Positions 28,791 to 38,573 of a DNA stretch of 45,980 bases are shown here, piece after piece. Both the position numbers and the translations under genes were made by a program. Source of the stretch: Paraperlucidibaca sp. (GTDB lineage: Bacteria > Pseudomonadota > Gammaproteobacteria > Pseudomonadales > Moraxellaceae). Below the pieces are notes generated by a model, which saw only the letters and a program-made list of their open reading frames with translations, was not told where the DNA came from and searched no databases. Each line of letters begins with the position of its first letter. Position 1 is the first letter of the stretch. The stretch spans positions 1-45,980 of the forward strand of contig JAGPVX010000045.1 of NCBI GenBank assembly GCA_018066805.1, given 5' to 3'.

Positions 28791-30007
28791 GTGCACCGCA
28801 GTCCATTGATTTTTCTAAATTTCCCGATGCTCGCGGTCATTTTGGCATCCACGGTGGTCGTTTCGCCTCAGAAACACTAATGGCCGCACTTGATGAACTC
28901 GATCAGCTTTATGCGCGCCTAAAAAATGATCCTGATTTTCTTGCAGAGTTTGATTACGATTTAGCGCATTACGTTGGCCGTCCATCGCCGCTGTATCACG
29001 CAGAGCGCTGGAGTCGTGAGCTCGGTGGCGCACAGATTTATCTTAAGCGTGAAGATTTAAATCACACTGGCGCACACAAAATAAACAACACCATTGGCCA
29101 GGCTTTGCTGGCCAAGATTTCGGGCAAAACCCGTGTGATTGCTGAGACGGGCGCAGGCCAACATGGTGTTGCTACGGCGACCATTGCTGCGCGTTTAGGC
29201 ATGGAGTGCGTGGTCTATATGGGCTCCGAAGATGTTAAGCGCCAGTCGCCAAATGTCTATCGTATGAAGCTTTTGGGCGCGACGGTAGTGCCGGTGACTT
29301 CTGGTTCGAAAACACTGAAAGATGCCTTGAACGAGGCCATGCGTGACTGGGTAACCAACGTCGAAAACACTTTTTACATCATTGGTACTGTGGCTGGCCC
29401 ACACCCATACCCAATGATGGTGCGCGACTTTCAGTCAGTCATTGGTCGTGAAGCGCGGCGTCAGTGCTTAGAGCAGACTGGCAAGTTGCCCGACGCGTTG
29501 GTTGCTTGCGTTGGCGGTGGCTCTAATGCCATTGGCTTGTTCCATCCTTTTTTAGCCGATGAGTCAGTGAAAATATTCGGCGTGGAAGCAGCAGGGCACG
29601 GCATTAATGCTGGCGATGGCCAACATTCGGCACCATTAAATGCCGGCCGCCCAGGCGTATTGCACGGCAACCGCACCTACCTAATGAGCGACAAAGACGG
29701 TCAAGTCATCGAAACACATTCAATTTCTGCTGGTTTGGATTACCCCGGTGTCGGCCCAGAGCATAGCTGGTTGAAAGACATTGGCCGTGCCGACTACGTC
29801 ACCATTAATGACACTGAAGCGCTTGCGGGGTTTCATCGTTTAACACGTACTGAAGGCATCATTCCTGCGCTTGAGTCCAGCCATGCTTTGGCCTATGTCG
29901 AAAAGCTGGCACCAACCATGAGCCCAGAGCAAATCATCATTGTGAATTTATCTGGCCGTGGCGACAAAGACTTGATGACTGTCGCCAATCTTGATCAAGA
30001 GGGTTAA
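28787..30007 (+). CDS. trpB: Tryptophan synthase beta chain
   Basis: PLP enzyme that condenses indole with serine to tryptophan, in an alpha2beta2 complex with TrpA. The PLP lysine is Lys98 in HTGAHKINN, and [10 protein letters not shown] binds the cofactor phosphate. [12 protein letters not shown] and the [12 protein letters not shown] loop are family marks. At 406 residues it is full length. It overlaps trpF by ATGA and precedes trpA by three bases, so the three are made together. Pseudomonas has trpBA elsewhere, beside trpI; here it sits between trpF and accD, an arrangement seen in many other gammaproteobacteria. Confidence 0.98.
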   Translation: MSAPQSIDFSKFPDARGHFGIHGGRFASETLMAALDELDQLYARLKNDPDFLAEFDYDLAHYVGRPSPLYHAERWSRELGGAQIYLKREDLNHTGAHKINNTIGQALLAKISGKTRVIAETGAGQHGVATATIAARLGMECVVYMGSEDVKRQSPNVYRMKLLGATVVPVTSGSKTLKDALNEAMRDWVTNVENTFYIIGTVAGPHPYPMMVRDFQSVIGREARRQCLEQTGKLPDALVACVGGGSNAIGLFHPFLADESVKIFGVEAAGHGINAGDGQHSAPLNAGRPGVLHGNRTYLMSDKDGQVIETHSISAGLDYPGVGPEHSWLKDIGRADYVTINDTEALAGFHRLTRTEGIIPALESSHALAYVEKLAPTMSPEQIIIVNLSGRGDKDLMTVANLDQEG

Positions 30008-30010
30008 TGC

Positions 30011-30817
30011 GTGAGCCGTTTAACAGCCTGTTTTGCCGCGCTAAAAGCTAGCGGCACCAAAGCCTTAATTCCCTATATTGTTGCTGGCGATCCAACACCA
30101 GAAATTACCGTTGATGTTCTGCATGCGCTAGTCGCCGCAGGCTCCAATGTGCTCGAAATTGGCGTGCCATTTTCTGACCCAATGGCTGATGGTCCGACCA
30201 TTACCTTGGGCCATGAACGTGCATTGACACATCACGTCTCATTGCGTGATGTACTAAAAATGGTCACCGAGTTTCGCCGCAAAGATAGCCAAACACCGAT
30301 TGTCTTGATGGGCTATTTAAACCCCGTCGAGGCCATGGGTTACGCCACTTTTGCCGATGCCTGCGCTGAAGCGGGCGTTGATGGTGTGCTCACTGTAGAC
30401 ATGCCGCCAGAAGAGGCCGATGAGCTAATGGCAGAATATAAGCGAGTGGGCATCGATCCAATTTACTTGCTCGCACCAACCACTACCATGGCCCGCGCCG
30501 CCCGCATTACCGCAGCAGCCAGCGGCTATGTGTATTATGTCTCGCTTAATGGCGTAACCGGCTCTGCCGCGCTCGATGTTGGCGCGGTAAGCGCACGTAT
30601 TGCCCAACTGCGTACTTTGACGCAATTGCCCATTGGCGTTGGTTTTGGTATCAAGGATGCTGAATCTGCCGCTGCTGTGGCGCGTGTCGCTGATGGTGTC
30701 GTGGTGGGCTCAGTATTAGTGCAGCGTATGGGCGAGCTTGCCGCTACGCCACAACAAATTCCTGCTGCCGTAGCGAATATTTTAGCGCCGCTACGCGCTG
30801 CAATAGATCAGGCCTGA
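30011..30817 (+). CDS. trpA: Tryptophan synthase alpha chain
   Basis: Cleaves indole-3-glycerol phosphate to indole, which is channelled to TrpB. The catalytic residues are Glu49 and Asp60 in LEIGVPFSDPMADGPTI, the same numbers as in Salmonella TrpA. GYLNPVEAMGY and the phosphate-binding GVGFGIKDAES are also present. The start is GTG at 30011, three bases after the trpB stop; an ATG at 30007 is out of frame. The 268 residues are normal. A hairpin follows in the gap before accD. Confidence 0.98.
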   Translation: MSRLTACFAALKASGTKALIPYIVAGDPTPEITVDVLHALVAAGSNVLEIGVPFSDPMADGPTITLGHERALTHHVSLRDVLKMVTEFRRKDSQTPIVLMGYLNPVEAMGYATFADACAEAGVDGVLTVDMPPEEADELMAEYKRVGIDPIYLLAPTTTMARAARITAAASGYVYYVSLNGVTGSAALDVGAVSARIAQLRTLTQLPIGVGFGIKDAESAAAVARVADGVVVGSVLVQRMGELAATPQQIPAAVANILAPLRAAIDQA

Positions 30818-30822
30818 GGGCC

Positions 30823-30842
30823 GAGTCAGCGTGAGCTGGCTC
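30823..30842 (+). other. Intercistronic RNA hairpin with GUGA tetraloop before accD
   Basis: GAGTCAGC (30823-30830) and GCTGGCTC (30835-30842) form an eight-pair stem with one G-U wobble, closed by GTGA, a GNRA-type tetraloop. No T-run follows, so it is not a terminator. The accD ribosome binding site AAGG-AG begins only a few bases downstream (30845-30850). It could mark an RNA processing point or modulate accD translation. Confidence 0.5.
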
Positions 30843-30856
30843 ATAAGGAGTCATCG

Positions 30857-31723
30857 ATGAGTTCGAGTTGGTTAGAGCGCATTCTTCCGAATGTTGGTGC
30901 CCAGTCTGCAGCCGATCGCCGTGTTGCGGTGCCTGAGGGCCTGTGGCGTAAGTGCCCCAAGTGTGAGTCCGTACTCTATCAAGCAGAGGTTGAGCGTAAC
31001 CAACATGTCTGCCCTAAATGCCAGCACCATTTACGCATTGGTGCACGTCACCGTATCGACATCACTCTCGATACCGAAGGTCGTGAAGAGCTAGGGCAGG
31101 AACTATCGCCTGTCGATATTTTACGCTTCAAAGATTCCAAGCGTTACAGCGATCGCCTAGCCGATGCTCAAGCAAATACTGGCGAAAAAGACGCGCTAGT
31201 GGTGATGAAAGGCACAATCAATGAGCTGCCTGTTGTTGTCGTCGCTTTCGAATTTGACTTTATGGGCGGCTCCATGGGTTCAGTTGTGGGTTCGCGCTTT
31301 GTTTTGGCAGCTGAGTATTGCTTGAAGCACAGAGTGCCTCTGATTTGCTTCGCGGCCTCTGGCGGTGCCCGTATGCAAGAGGCGCTATTTTCGCTGATGC
31401 AAATGGCGCGTACATCGGCTGCTTTGGAGCGTATGAAAGAGGCTGGCGTACCTTATATTTCAGTGCTCACCGATCCTGTTTATGGCGGCGTCTCAGCGAG
31501 TTTAGCCATGCTTGGTGACATTAATGCCGCAGAGCCAAACGCCTTAATCGGCTTTGCCGGCCCGCGCGTGATTGAGCAAACCGTCCGTCAAAAATTGCCT
31601 GAGGGCTTTCAGCGCTCGGAGTTTTTGCTCGCTCATGGCACGGTCGATGTCATTATTCATCGCCACGAAATGCGCGATAGCTTATTCCGCCTACTCGCTA
31701 AATTTATGCACTTTCCCGTGTGA
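30857..31723 (+). CDS. accD: Acetyl-CoA carboxylase carboxyltransferase beta subunit
   Basis: Beta subunit of the carboxyltransferase that forms malonyl-CoA, the committed step of fatty acid synthesis. The zinc ribbon ligands are Cys33, Cys36, Cys52 and Cys55 (CPKC...CPKC). The crotonase-like core has [23 protein letters not shown] and [13 protein letters not shown]. The length of 288 residues is typical. AAGGAG lies six bases before the ATG, and a small hairpin stands just before that. folC follows with little or no gap. In E. coli the zinc-ribbon complex is reported to bind accD mRNA, so translational control at this site is possible. Confidence 0.98.
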   Translation: MSSSWLERILPNVGAQSAADRRVAVPEGLWRKCPKCESVLYQAEVERNQHVCPKCQHHLRIGARHRIDITLDTEGREELGQELSPVDILRFKDSKRYSDRLADAQANTGEKDALVVMKGTINELPVVVVAFEFDFMGGSMGSVVGSRFVLAAEYCLKHRVPLICFAASGGARMQEALFSLMQMARTSAALERMKEAGVPYISVLTDPVYGGVSASLAMLGDINAAEPNALIGFAGPRVIEQTVRQKLPEGFQRSEFLLAHGTVDVIIHRHEMRDSLFRLLAKFMHFPV

Positions 31724-31743
31724 TCAAACCGGTAGGTGCCCGC

Positions 31744-33033
31744 ATGATGTCTGCGTTAGATGAAAATGCCAAAAGCGTCAGCGATTGGCTTGCGATACTT
31801 GAGCAGCGTCATCCAAGCGCGATTGATCTTGGTCTTGAGCGTGTTGGCGAGGTAGCCGACCGACTCAATCTGCGCCAATTTCCCTGCCCTGTAATCACCG
31901 TTGCAGGCACCAATGGCAAAGGCTCGACCGTGGCGACTATTGTCGCCATTGCGCGTGCTGCCGGATGGCGCGTGGCCAGCTATACATCCCCACATTTAGT
32001 GCATTTTCATGAGCGTATTAATTGCGATGGCGCATTCATTTCCGATGCAGATTTAGTCAATTCGCTTGATGCTATTGAGGCTGTGCGTTCCGACACCTCA
32101 TTGACCTATTTCGAACACACCACGCTTGCTGCTTTTTACTGGTTTCAGCGCCAAAACCCAGACCTGCTTGTGCTTGAAGTGGGACTGGGTGGGCGCTTAG
32201 ACGCTGTTAATTTAGTAGACCCCAGCGTGGCTGTTATCACTAATATCGGCCTCGATCATACCGACTGGCTAGGCGATAACTTAGCCAGCATTGCGCGTGA
32301 AAAGGCTGGCATCATGCGTGCCGGCCGCCCAGTAATCTTAGGCGAGCGCGAGCCACAAGCTGCGCTGATTGAGCATGCTCAAGCCTTAGATGCACCGACT
32401 TGGGTGAAAGGCCGAGACTACGATTTTGCTGTTAAGGCCGATCGGGGCGCATGGCAGTATGGTGATTGGCTTTTGCCTTTGCCGAGCGTGGCCTTAGACA
32501 ACGCCGCTACGGCCATTGCTGCATTGCAAGCATTGGCAGAGCTCACGGATAAACCTATTGCCGCTGCAGAAATAGCTGAAGGTCTCCGCCAAACTAGTGT
32601 TGCAGGGCGGATGCAGCGCCTGCCTTGGCCTAAGAATCTTGCAGGCAAGGCATCTGTGCCTGAGCTAATACTAGATGTCGCGCACAACCCTCATGGCGCT
32701 AAGTTTTTATGGCAGCACATAGCGCCGTTGGCTGCACCAGGGCGCACCATCGCGGTCTTGGCCATGCTTGCCGATAAAGATAGCGCCGGCGTGATGGCGA
32801 GCAGTAAGGCCTATGTCGACAGCTGGTGTTTGGCCAGTTTGTCGTGCCCTCGCGGACAGTCCGCTGCGGCATTGGCAGATATAGCAGCAAGTATCGATTT
32901 AACTGCGTGTTCTGCGCACGATAGTGTGGCTGAGGCGTTAGCATCTGCTCGTCTTCAGGCTACTGAGCACGATAGAATTGTCGTCTTTGGTTCGTTCTAC
33001 ACGGTTGCCGCCGTGTTGGCACTCAGCGAGTAA
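31744..33033 (+). CDS. folC: Folylpolyglutamate/dihydrofolate synthase
   Basis: ATP-dependent ligase that makes dihydrofolate and adds glutamates to folates. VAGTNGKGSTVAT is the Mur-ligase-type P-loop (about residues 53-65), and SPHLVHFHERI, ITNIGLDHTDWLG, EKAGIMR and ILDVAHNPHG are FolC signatures. Two starts compete: ATG 31744, with AGGTG (31734-31738) five bases upstream, and a GTG at 31720 overlapping the accD stop by four bases. I prefer 31744, giving 429 residues. It follows accD and precedes the SPOR protein by three bases, as in Pseudomonas and Acinetobacter. Confidence 0.96.
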   Translation: MMSALDENAKSVSDWLAILEQRHPSAIDLGLERVGEVADRLNLRQFPCPVITVAGTNGKGSTVATIVAIARAAGWRVASYTSPHLVHFHERINCDGAFISDADLVNSLDAIEAVRSDTSLTYFEHTTLAAFYWFQRQNPDLLVLEVGLGGRLDAVNLVDPSVAVITNIGLDHTDWLGDNLASIAREKAGIMRAGRPVILGEREPQAALIEHAQALDAPTWVKGRDYDFAVKADRGAWQYGDWLLPLPSVALDNAATAIAALQALAELTDKPIAAAEIAEGLRQTSVAGRMQRLPWPKNLAGKASVPELILDVAHNPHGAKFLWQHIAPLAAPGRTIAVLAMLADKDSAGVMASSKAYVDSWCLASLSCPRGQSAAALADIAASIDLTACSAHDSVAEALASARLQATEHDRIVVFGSFYTVAAVLALSE

Positions 33034-33036
33034 GCT

Positions 33037-33831
33037 ATGGAAAAAGTGATTGGGCAGCGTGTTTTAGGCGGTGTGGTGTTAGTAGCAGCCGCTATTTTAT
33101 TTTTGCCCATGGTATTGGAGGGTGCCGGTGTTGCTGCGTTGCAGCCGCCAGAGATCCCTGCGAAGCCCGCTGTGCCTACCGCCAATGACCTTGCGCCAGC
33201 GCTGCAAGACCAAGCAGCAGAGCTTGAGGCAAGTATTGCCGATAGTCATGGCGAACCAACATTTTATCCTGTGCAGCCGACTACTCAGGCCGCACCCGAA
33301 ACAACCGAAGATGTTCCTGAGCGCTTTCGCTTAGCGGGCGAAAATGAAAAAACTAGTGCTCCGGCTGCTGCGAAGCCAGCTGCTCCAGCGCCAGTTAAAG
33401 TTGCGCCGACTGTAGCGGCTACAACTAAGCCAGTTGAGGTTAAATCGGCGGAGGCCAAGGTTGCAGCCGCGCCAGCTGTCGAGACCAAAGCTGCACCGGT
33501 CAGCAAGCCCGAAGCTAAGCCTGTCGTCAAAACTGAAGCGAAGTCAGATCCCAAACCAGCCATTAAAGCTGAGGCCAAGCCGGCTGGCCCAGGTTTACCA
33601 AGCGCTTGGGTTGTGCAAGTTGCCAGCCTTAGTAGCAAAGCCAGTGCCGATGACTTAGTTGCACGATTGCGCAAAAATGGCTTCCGTGCATCAGCTGTAG
33701 AGCAGGGCGGTGTATTTAAAGTGAGTGTTGGCCCTGAGTTAGATCGCGGCATTGCCGAGTCTTTAAAGCAGCGCTTAAGCGCCGATGCTGAGCTCAAACT
33801 CAACGGTTTTATTGTGCCCTATCGCCCTTAA
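33037..33831 (+). CDS. SPOR domain protein (DedD-like)
   Basis: 264-residue inner-membrane protein with one N-terminal membrane helix (about 8-28), a long periplasmic Ala/Lys/Pro-rich linker (about 100-188) and a C-terminal SPOR domain (about 189-262: SAWVVQVASLSSKASADDL, FRASAVEQGGVFKVSVGP). SPOR domains bind denuded septal peptidoglycan, so a role in cell division like that of DedD is likely. The start lies three bases after the folC stop. The linker's repeated AKP-type codons explain the internal DNA near-repeats. The folC-SPOR-cvpA-purF order is widely conserved. Confidence 0.9.
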   Translation: MEKVIGQRVLGGVVLVAAAILFLPMVLEGAGVAALQPPEIPAKPAVPTANDLAPALQDQAAELEASIADSHGEPTFYPVQPTTQAAPETTEDVPERFRLAGENEKTSAPAAAKPAAPAPVKVAPTVAATTKPVEVKSAEAKVAAAPAVETKAAPVSKPEAKPVVKTEAKSDPKPAIKAEAKPAGPGLPSAWVVQVASLSSKASADDLVARLRKNGFRASAVEQGGVFKVSVGPELDRGIAESLKQRLSADAELKLNGFIVPYRP

Positions 33832-33908
33832 GTCCATGACGGCGCAAGTCGCAGTTGGTATGATGCGCGCCATCCGGCCTTAGCCTCCCGCCATTGACTC
33901 TGAGTTCT

Positions 33909-34418
33909 ATGCATCCGGCAGATATCGTCATCTTGGTTGTGCTCGCGCTATCGCTAATCTTCGGATTCTGGCGTGGTTTGGTGCGCGAGGCGATCTCTCT
34001 CACCGGTTGGGTTCTCGCAATTTATCTCGCCCGCACTTACAACGAGCCCATGGCCGCATGGCTGGCACAGTGGGTCGGCACTCCCTCAATACGCCTCGTC
34101 ATGTCCTATGGCGGCTTATTTTTAGGCACATTAGTGGTGTGCAGCCTTGGCGGATACGCCGTTAGCATGATGTTGCGCGCCGGCGGCTTAAGCCTTGTCG
34201 ATCGATTTTTTGGCGGCGTCTTTGGTGTTGCCCGAGGCTTCGTGCTCTGTCTTGTCGCGCTCATGCTGATGGCACCGTTTATCGTTAACGATGCTTGGTT
34301 TCGCGAAGCCCAGCTACCGCGTGCCATCTTGAAATATGAATCCGTTGCTCGTCACCTGAAAGATCAGGCGATTACCATTATTCGTTCCCCAAATACTAGC
34401 GAGTCAGCTAGCCACTAA
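33909..34418 (+). CDS. cvpA: CvpA family membrane protein
   Basis: Inner-membrane protein with four hydrophobic helices. MHPADIVILVVLALSLIFGFWRG and ISLTGWVLAIYLARTY are the family's N-terminal pattern, and a GGVFGVARGFVLCLVALML segment follows. In E. coli, CvpA is needed for colicin V production and is also linked to envelope stress tolerance; its molecular activity is unclear. I use ATG 33909, giving 169 residues; an in-frame TTG at 33894 is possible. It lies directly upstream of purF, as in E. coli. Confidence 0.93.
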   Translation: MHPADIVILVVLALSLIFGFWRGLVREAISLTGWVLAIYLARTYNEPMAAWLAQWVGTPSIRLVMSYGGLFLGTLVVCSLGGYAVSMMLRAGGLSLVDRFFGGVFGVARGFVLCLVALMLMAPFIVNDAWFREAQLPRAILKYESVARHLKDQAITIIRSPNTSESASH

Positions 34419-34433
34419 GCTCGAGAGGTCACC

Positions 34434-35942
34434 ATGTGCGGAATCGTTGCCATCGCCGGCAAAGGCCCGGTTAATCAGGCACTTTATGACGCGCTCACGG
34501 TGTTACAGCATCGCGGACAAGACGCTGCTGGTATTGTCACCAGCGATAATCATCGCTTATTTCTGCGCAAAGACAACGGCATGGTGCGCGATGTATTTCA
34601 TACCCGCCACATGCTGCGCTTGGTCGGCAACTATGGCATCGGCCATGTTCGCTACCCAACAGCCGGCTCGTCTAGTTCAGCTGAAGCGCAGCCGTTTTAT
34701 GTCAACTCACCGTATGGCATCACGCTCGCGCACAACGGCAACCTGACCAACTCAGAAGCCTTGGCGAAAGATATTTATCGCTCCGATTTGCGTCACGTCA
34801 ACACCGACTCTGACTCCGAAGTATTGCTCAATGTGTTTGCACATGAGCTGCAAATTCGCGGCAAAATTGTGCCCGGCATTGACGATATTTTTGCTGCTGT
34901 CAGTGGTGTGCATGTTCGTTGCAAGGGCGCTTACGCAGTCGTCGCAATGATCAGTGGCTACGGCATTATCGGTTTTCGCGACCCCTTCGGCATTCGCCCG
35001 ATTATTTTTGGCGAACGCGACACCGCGAATGGTAAGGAATACATCATCGCATCGGAGTCGGTAGCGATTACTTCAGTGGGCTTCCGTGTTGTGCGCGACT
35101 TGAAGCCGGGCGAAGCGATTTTCATCGATAACGAAGGCAATATGCACACGCGCCAGTGTGCGGAGAATCCGGTGTATTCACCGTGCATTTTTGAGCATGT
35201 GTATTTCGCTCGCCCTGACTCGTTTATCGATAAAATTTCGGTCTATAAAGCTCGCCTGCGTATGGGTGAGACGCTGGCCAATACCATTTTGAAAGAGCAT
35301 CCCGACCTAGAAATCGATGTGGTGATTCCGATTCCTGACACTAGCCGCACGGCGGCGTTAGAGTTGGCAAATCATTTGAACGTGAAGTACCGCGAGGGCT
35401 TCATGAAAAACCGTTATATCGGCCGCACGTTCATTATGCCGGGCCAGGGTCAGCGGAAAAAATCCGTACGCCAAAAGCTCAACCCGATTGAGCTCGAGTT
35501 TATGGGCAAAAATGTCCTGCTGGTTGATGATTCCATTGTCCGTGGCACCACCTGCCGTGAAATCATCCAGATGGCTCGCGATGCTGGCGCTAAGCATGTC
35601 TATTTCGCTTCGGCCGCACCGGCAGTGAAATATCCAAATGTGTATGGCATCGATATGCCGGCGCGCACGGAGCTGATCGCTCATGGCCGTACTGAGCAAG
35701 AAATTTGTGAGCTTATTGGCGCTGATGCGTTGATTTTCCAAAAGCTGGAAGATTTAGTCGCTGCTGCACGCGAAGGCAATCCCGATATCGAGCGCTTTGA
35801 TTGCTCAGTATTTGATGGCGAATACGTAACTGGCGATATCGATGAGTGCTACCTCGATGCCTTACAAGCCTCGCGTAGCGATGGCGCTAAGCATCGAGTT
35901 CAGCAAGGGCCAAACCTCGTCGATTTATCCAACGGCGACTAA
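34434..35942 (+). CDS. purF: Amidophosphoribosyltransferase
   Basis: First step of purine synthesis, transferring glutamine amide nitrogen to PRPP. The N-terminus MCGIVAIAG exposes Cys2 as the glutaminase nucleophile after Met removal. [30 protein letters not shown] and [10 protein letters not shown] mark the class II glutaminase domain. [17 protein letters not shown] is the PRPP-binding loop of the transferase domain. The length of 502 residues matches the proteobacterial enzyme. A GAGAGGT sequence provides the ribosome binding site. It follows cvpA by 15 bases and precedes metZ by 20. Confidence 0.98.
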   Translation: MCGIVAIAGKGPVNQALYDALTVLQHRGQDAAGIVTSDNHRLFLRKDNGMVRDVFHTRHMLRLVGNYGIGHVRYPTAGSSSSAEAQPFYVNSPYGITLAHNGNLTNSEALAKDIYRSDLRHVNTDSDSEVLLNVFAHELQIRGKIVPGIDDIFAAVSGVHVRCKGAYAVVAMISGYGIIGFRDPFGIRPIIFGERDTANGKEYIIASESVAITSVGFRVVRDLKPGEAIFIDNEGNMHTRQCAENPVYSPCIFEHVYFARPDSFIDKISVYKARLRMGETLANTILKEHPDLEIDVVIPIPDTSRTAALELANHLNVKYREGFMKNRYIGRTFIMPGQGQRKKSVRQKLNPIELEFMGKNVLLVDDSIVRGTTCREIIQMARDAGAKHVYFASAAPAVKYPNVYGIDMPARTELIAHGRTEQEICELIGADALIFQKLEDLVAAAREGNPDIERFDCSVFDGEYVTGDIDECYLDALQASRSDGAKHRVQQGPNLVDLSNGD

Positions 35943-35962
35943 TTTCTTAGTGTGAGGCAAGC

Positions 35963-37150
35963 ATGTCTAACGAGCATTCCACCCCGAAGTTTGACACGCT
36001 TGCCGTGCGTGCCGGCAATATTCGTAGCGATCATGGCGAGCATTCAGAAGCTTTATTTCTGACCTCGTCGTATGTTTTTGCCTCTGCAGAGGAAGCCGCG
36101 GCACGCTTCGATGGCTCCAAGCCTGGCAATGTCTATTCGCGCTATACCAACCCCACAGTGCAATGCTTTGAGGAGCGCTTAGCCGCACTCGAGGGCGGTG
36201 AAAAAGCGGTTGCCACCAGCTCCGGCATGGCAGCGATTTTGTCCACCGTGCTAGGCCTGTTGAAATCGGGTGATGCTATCGTGACATCGCAAAGCCTATT
36301 TGGCACGAGCAATGTCTTGTTCACCAAATACGCTCATAACTTCGGCGTTAGCACCACCTTCGTGCCATTAGCCGATCTATCTGCATGGGAAGCGGCCATT
36401 ACGCCGGCGACAAAATTGTTCTTTGTAGAATCGCCGAGCAATCCATTGGGTGAGTTAGTCGACATTGCCGCACTCGCCACATTGGCGCATAAGCATGGCA
36501 TTTTGCTTGCCGTGGATAACTGTTTCTGTACACCGGCTCAGCAATTGCCTTTGGCGCTAGGCGCTGACTTGGTGATTCATTCCGCAACTAAATACATCGA
36601 TGGTCAAGGCCGTACGCTAGGCGGTGCTGTGGTTGGTTCAGCGGTGCTTATTAATGAAATTTTGGGTGTTGTGCGTACTTGTGGGCCAACCATGAGCCCA
36701 TTCAATGCCTGGGTCTTTCTCAAAGGCCTTGAGACCTTACGTATTCGTATGACTGCGCACGCGCAAAATGCCTTAGCCTTGGCGCAATGGCTGGAGCAGC
36801 AGCCGAACGTACTAGCCGTACATTACACCGGCTTGAAGTCGCACCCGCAGTATGAGCTGGCTTGTCGTCAGCAAAGTGGTTTTGGCGGCGTATTGTCGTT
36901 TGAAGTAGAGGGCGGGCGAGAAGCCGCTTGGCGCTTTATCAATGCGACTCAGCTGCTCTCAATCACCGCTAATTTGGGCGATACGAAATCGACAATTACT
37001 CATCCGGGCTCAACGACTCACGGGCGCTTAAGTCCTGAGGCAAAAGTGTTGGCGCGAATTAGTGAGGGGCTGATTCGTATTGCTGTCGGCCTTGAAGATA
37101 TCGACGACTTGAAAGCGGATTGCGCGCGCGGGTTTGCTGCCCTTGCATGA
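35963..37150 (+). CDS. metZ: O-succinylhomoserine sulfhydrylase
   Basis: PLP enzyme that makes homocysteine directly from O-succinylhomoserine and sulfide, by-passing cystathionine. The PLP lysine is Lys210 in SATKYIDGQGR. VYSRYTNPTVQCFEERLAALEGGE and ATSSGMAAIL are Cys/Met-metabolism PLP-family signatures. The purF-metZ order is characteristic of Pseudomonas and Acinetobacter and supports MetZ over MetB or MetC. At 395 residues it is typical. GAGG lies five bases before the ATG. The stop overlaps the next gene by ATGA. Confidence 0.93.
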   Translation: MSNEHSTPKFDTLAVRAGNIRSDHGEHSEALFLTSSYVFASAEEAAARFDGSKPGNVYSRYTNPTVQCFEERLAALEGGEKAVATSSGMAAILSTVLGLLKSGDAIVTSQSLFGTSNVLFTKYAHNFGVSTTFVPLADLSAWEAAITPATKLFFVESPSNPLGELVDIAALATLAHKHGILLAVDNCFCTPAQQLPLALGADLVIHSATKYIDGQGRTLGGAVVGSAVLINEILGVVRTCGPTMSPFNAWVFLKGLETLRIRMTAHAQNALALAQWLEQQPNVLAVHYTGLKSHPQYELACRQQSGFGGVLSFEVEGGREAAWRFINATQLLSITANLGDTKSTITHPGSTTHGRLSPEAKVLARISEGLIRIAVGLEDIDDLKADCARGFAALA

Positions 37151-38352
37151 GTAAACAGATGCCCGGTTACCGCCGGGTTTCGTATGCGCTTTTGCTCGGT
37201 GGCTTTGCCACTTTCTGGCTGCTGTATTGGCCGCAGCCATTGCTGCCGCACTTTGCCCGCGACCTACAGTTATCGCCAGCGCAAAGCTCATTTATCCTCT
37301 CTATTGCCACCGCCGCATTAGGTTTGGCATTAATCCCTGCAAGCCTACTCGCCGACCGCTTTGGCCGCCGCCCGGTTATGTGCTGGGCGATGTTCATTGC
37401 TGCTGTATTCACGGTGATGACTGCGTGGGCGCAAAACCTCGAGCAACTTCTCATGCTACGTGCATTAGCCGGCATTGCGCTCGCCGGCCTACCTGCGACA
37501 GCGATGGCTTATGCCGGCGAAGAGGTTGAGCCACGAGCAGTGGGTGGCGTGATTGGCATCTATGTTGCCGGCACCGCATTGGGCGGCATGAGTGGTCGTC
37601 TAGTCACCGCCGTAGTTGCTGAGCATTGGCCATGGGCAGATGCGGTCGCAGTAGTTGGAGTTGTCGGCGTACTTGCTGCTATCGTCATGTGGTGGTTTTT
37701 ACCACCTTCTCAGCACTTTCACGCCCGCGCTTTGCCATGGTCTCGACAGGGGCGACAGGCCTTTGCCGGCGCGATAAAAGCCATTACCTCCGATACCCAG
37801 CTCTGGGCGCTCTACATCACGGGCTTTTTGCTTTTAGGCATATTTGTCGGGCTGTATAACTATTTAAGCTTTCGTCTTGAGTTGCCGCCATTTTCGCTCA
37901 GTTCGGCGGCTATCGGCGCTGTATTTCTACTGTATTTACCCGGCTCATTGGCTTCAGCGTGGTCGGGTCGCCTAACACGGCAGCTAGGGCGACCTGCAGC
38001 ATTGGCTTGGATGTGGTTGCTGATGTTTCTGGGTTTATGGCTGTCATTGGCCAGTAACTTGGCTTGTCTTCTCGCAGGTGTGGCGTTGCTAACGTTTGCT
38101 TTTTTTGGTGCGCATGCCATTGCGAGTAGCTGGGTAGGGCAGCGCGCTGGCCAATATAAAGCATTGGCCGCCGCGCTGTATTTACTGAGTTATTACCTCG
38201 GCGCCAGCGTGCTCGGCACTTTGGCTGGTGTGGCCTGGGCTGGCCAAGGTTGGTTAGGCGTTGTCATCTTGCTGACATGTGCCTTGGCGCTTGGCATAGC
38301 ATTACTCTGGTGGGTTTTACGCGCGTTTGATGAAACGTATGATGGCAATTAA
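37147..38352 (+). CDS. MFS transporter
   Basis: Twelve-helix major facilitator of about 401 residues. FATFWLLYWPQPLLPHFARDL, LIPASLLADRFGRRPVMCWAM and MRALAGIALAGLPATAMAY are typical of the YnfM/YgaY-like group of drug or metabolite exporters. The ATG at 37147 overlaps the metZ stop (ATGA), so it is translationally coupled to metZ; an in-frame start at 37120 inside metZ is less likely. A sulfur amino acid or methionine-related substrate is conceivable from context but unproved. Its last 36 bases overlap the end of the convergent small membrane protein gene. Confidence 0.87.
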   Translation: MSKQMPGYRRVSYALLLGGFATFWLLYWPQPLLPHFARDLQLSPAQSSFILSIATAALGLALIPASLLADRFGRRPVMCWAMFIAAVFTVMTAWAQNLEQLLMLRALAGIALAGLPATAMAYAGEEVEPRAVGGVIGIYVAGTALGGMSGRLVTAVVAEHWPWADAVAVVGVVGVLAAIVMWWFLPPSQHFHARALPWSRQGRQAFAGAIKAITSDTQLWALYITGFLLLGIFVGLYNYLSFRLELPPFSLSSAAIGAVFLLYLPGSLASAWSGRLTRQLGRPAALAWMWLLMFLGLWLSLASNLACLLAGVALLTFAFFGAHAIASSWVGQRAGQYKALAAALYLLSYYLGASVLGTLAGVAWAGQGWLGVVILLTCALALGIALLWWVLRAFDETYDGN

Positions 38353-38556
38353 TACTACTGCACCAACAGTGGCAACGATGATGCTGGCGATAAAACCGCC
38401 GCTCGATGCCAAGCCTAGTGCCTCAAATAGTTTACCGCCGATGACAGCGCCGACAATGCCCACGACGATATCGCCAATGATGCCGTAGCCGCCGCCCTTC
38501 ATCACGACGCCAGCCAACCAGCCGGCAATTAGACCTACTATAATCATGCTTAACAT
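38317..38556 (-). CDS. GlsB/YeaQ/YmgE family stress-response membrane protein
   Basis: Small membrane protein of 79 residues with three hydrophobic helices. IIVGLIAGWLAGVVMKGGGYG and DIVVGIVGAVIGG are the hallmarks of the transglycosylase-associated/YeaQ family. Members are often induced by stress or stationary phase, with no defined biochemical activity. The ATG at 38556 has GGAG six bases upstream; the ATG at 38562 would have GGAG directly adjacent and is less likely. The C-terminal 36 bases overlap the convergent MFS gene. A perfect dyad covers its presumed promoter. Confidence 0.9.
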   Translation of the reverse strand: MLSMIIVGLIAGWLAGVVMKGGGYGIIGDIVVGIVGAVIGGKLFEALGLASSGGFIASIIVATVGAVVLIAIIRFIKRA

Positions 38557-38573
38557 AGACATCTCCGATTGAT

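Noticed and set aside
33360-33600. Near-repeats such as AAGCC-rich units
   Set aside because: They are explained by repeated Ala-Lys-Pro codons in the SPOR protein linker, not by a DNA repeat family.
33285-33803. 172-residue Ala/Ser/Gly-rich minus-strand frame
   Set aside because: It is the antisense of the repetitive Ala/Lys/Pro linker and SPOR domain; the composition follows from the repeated codons.
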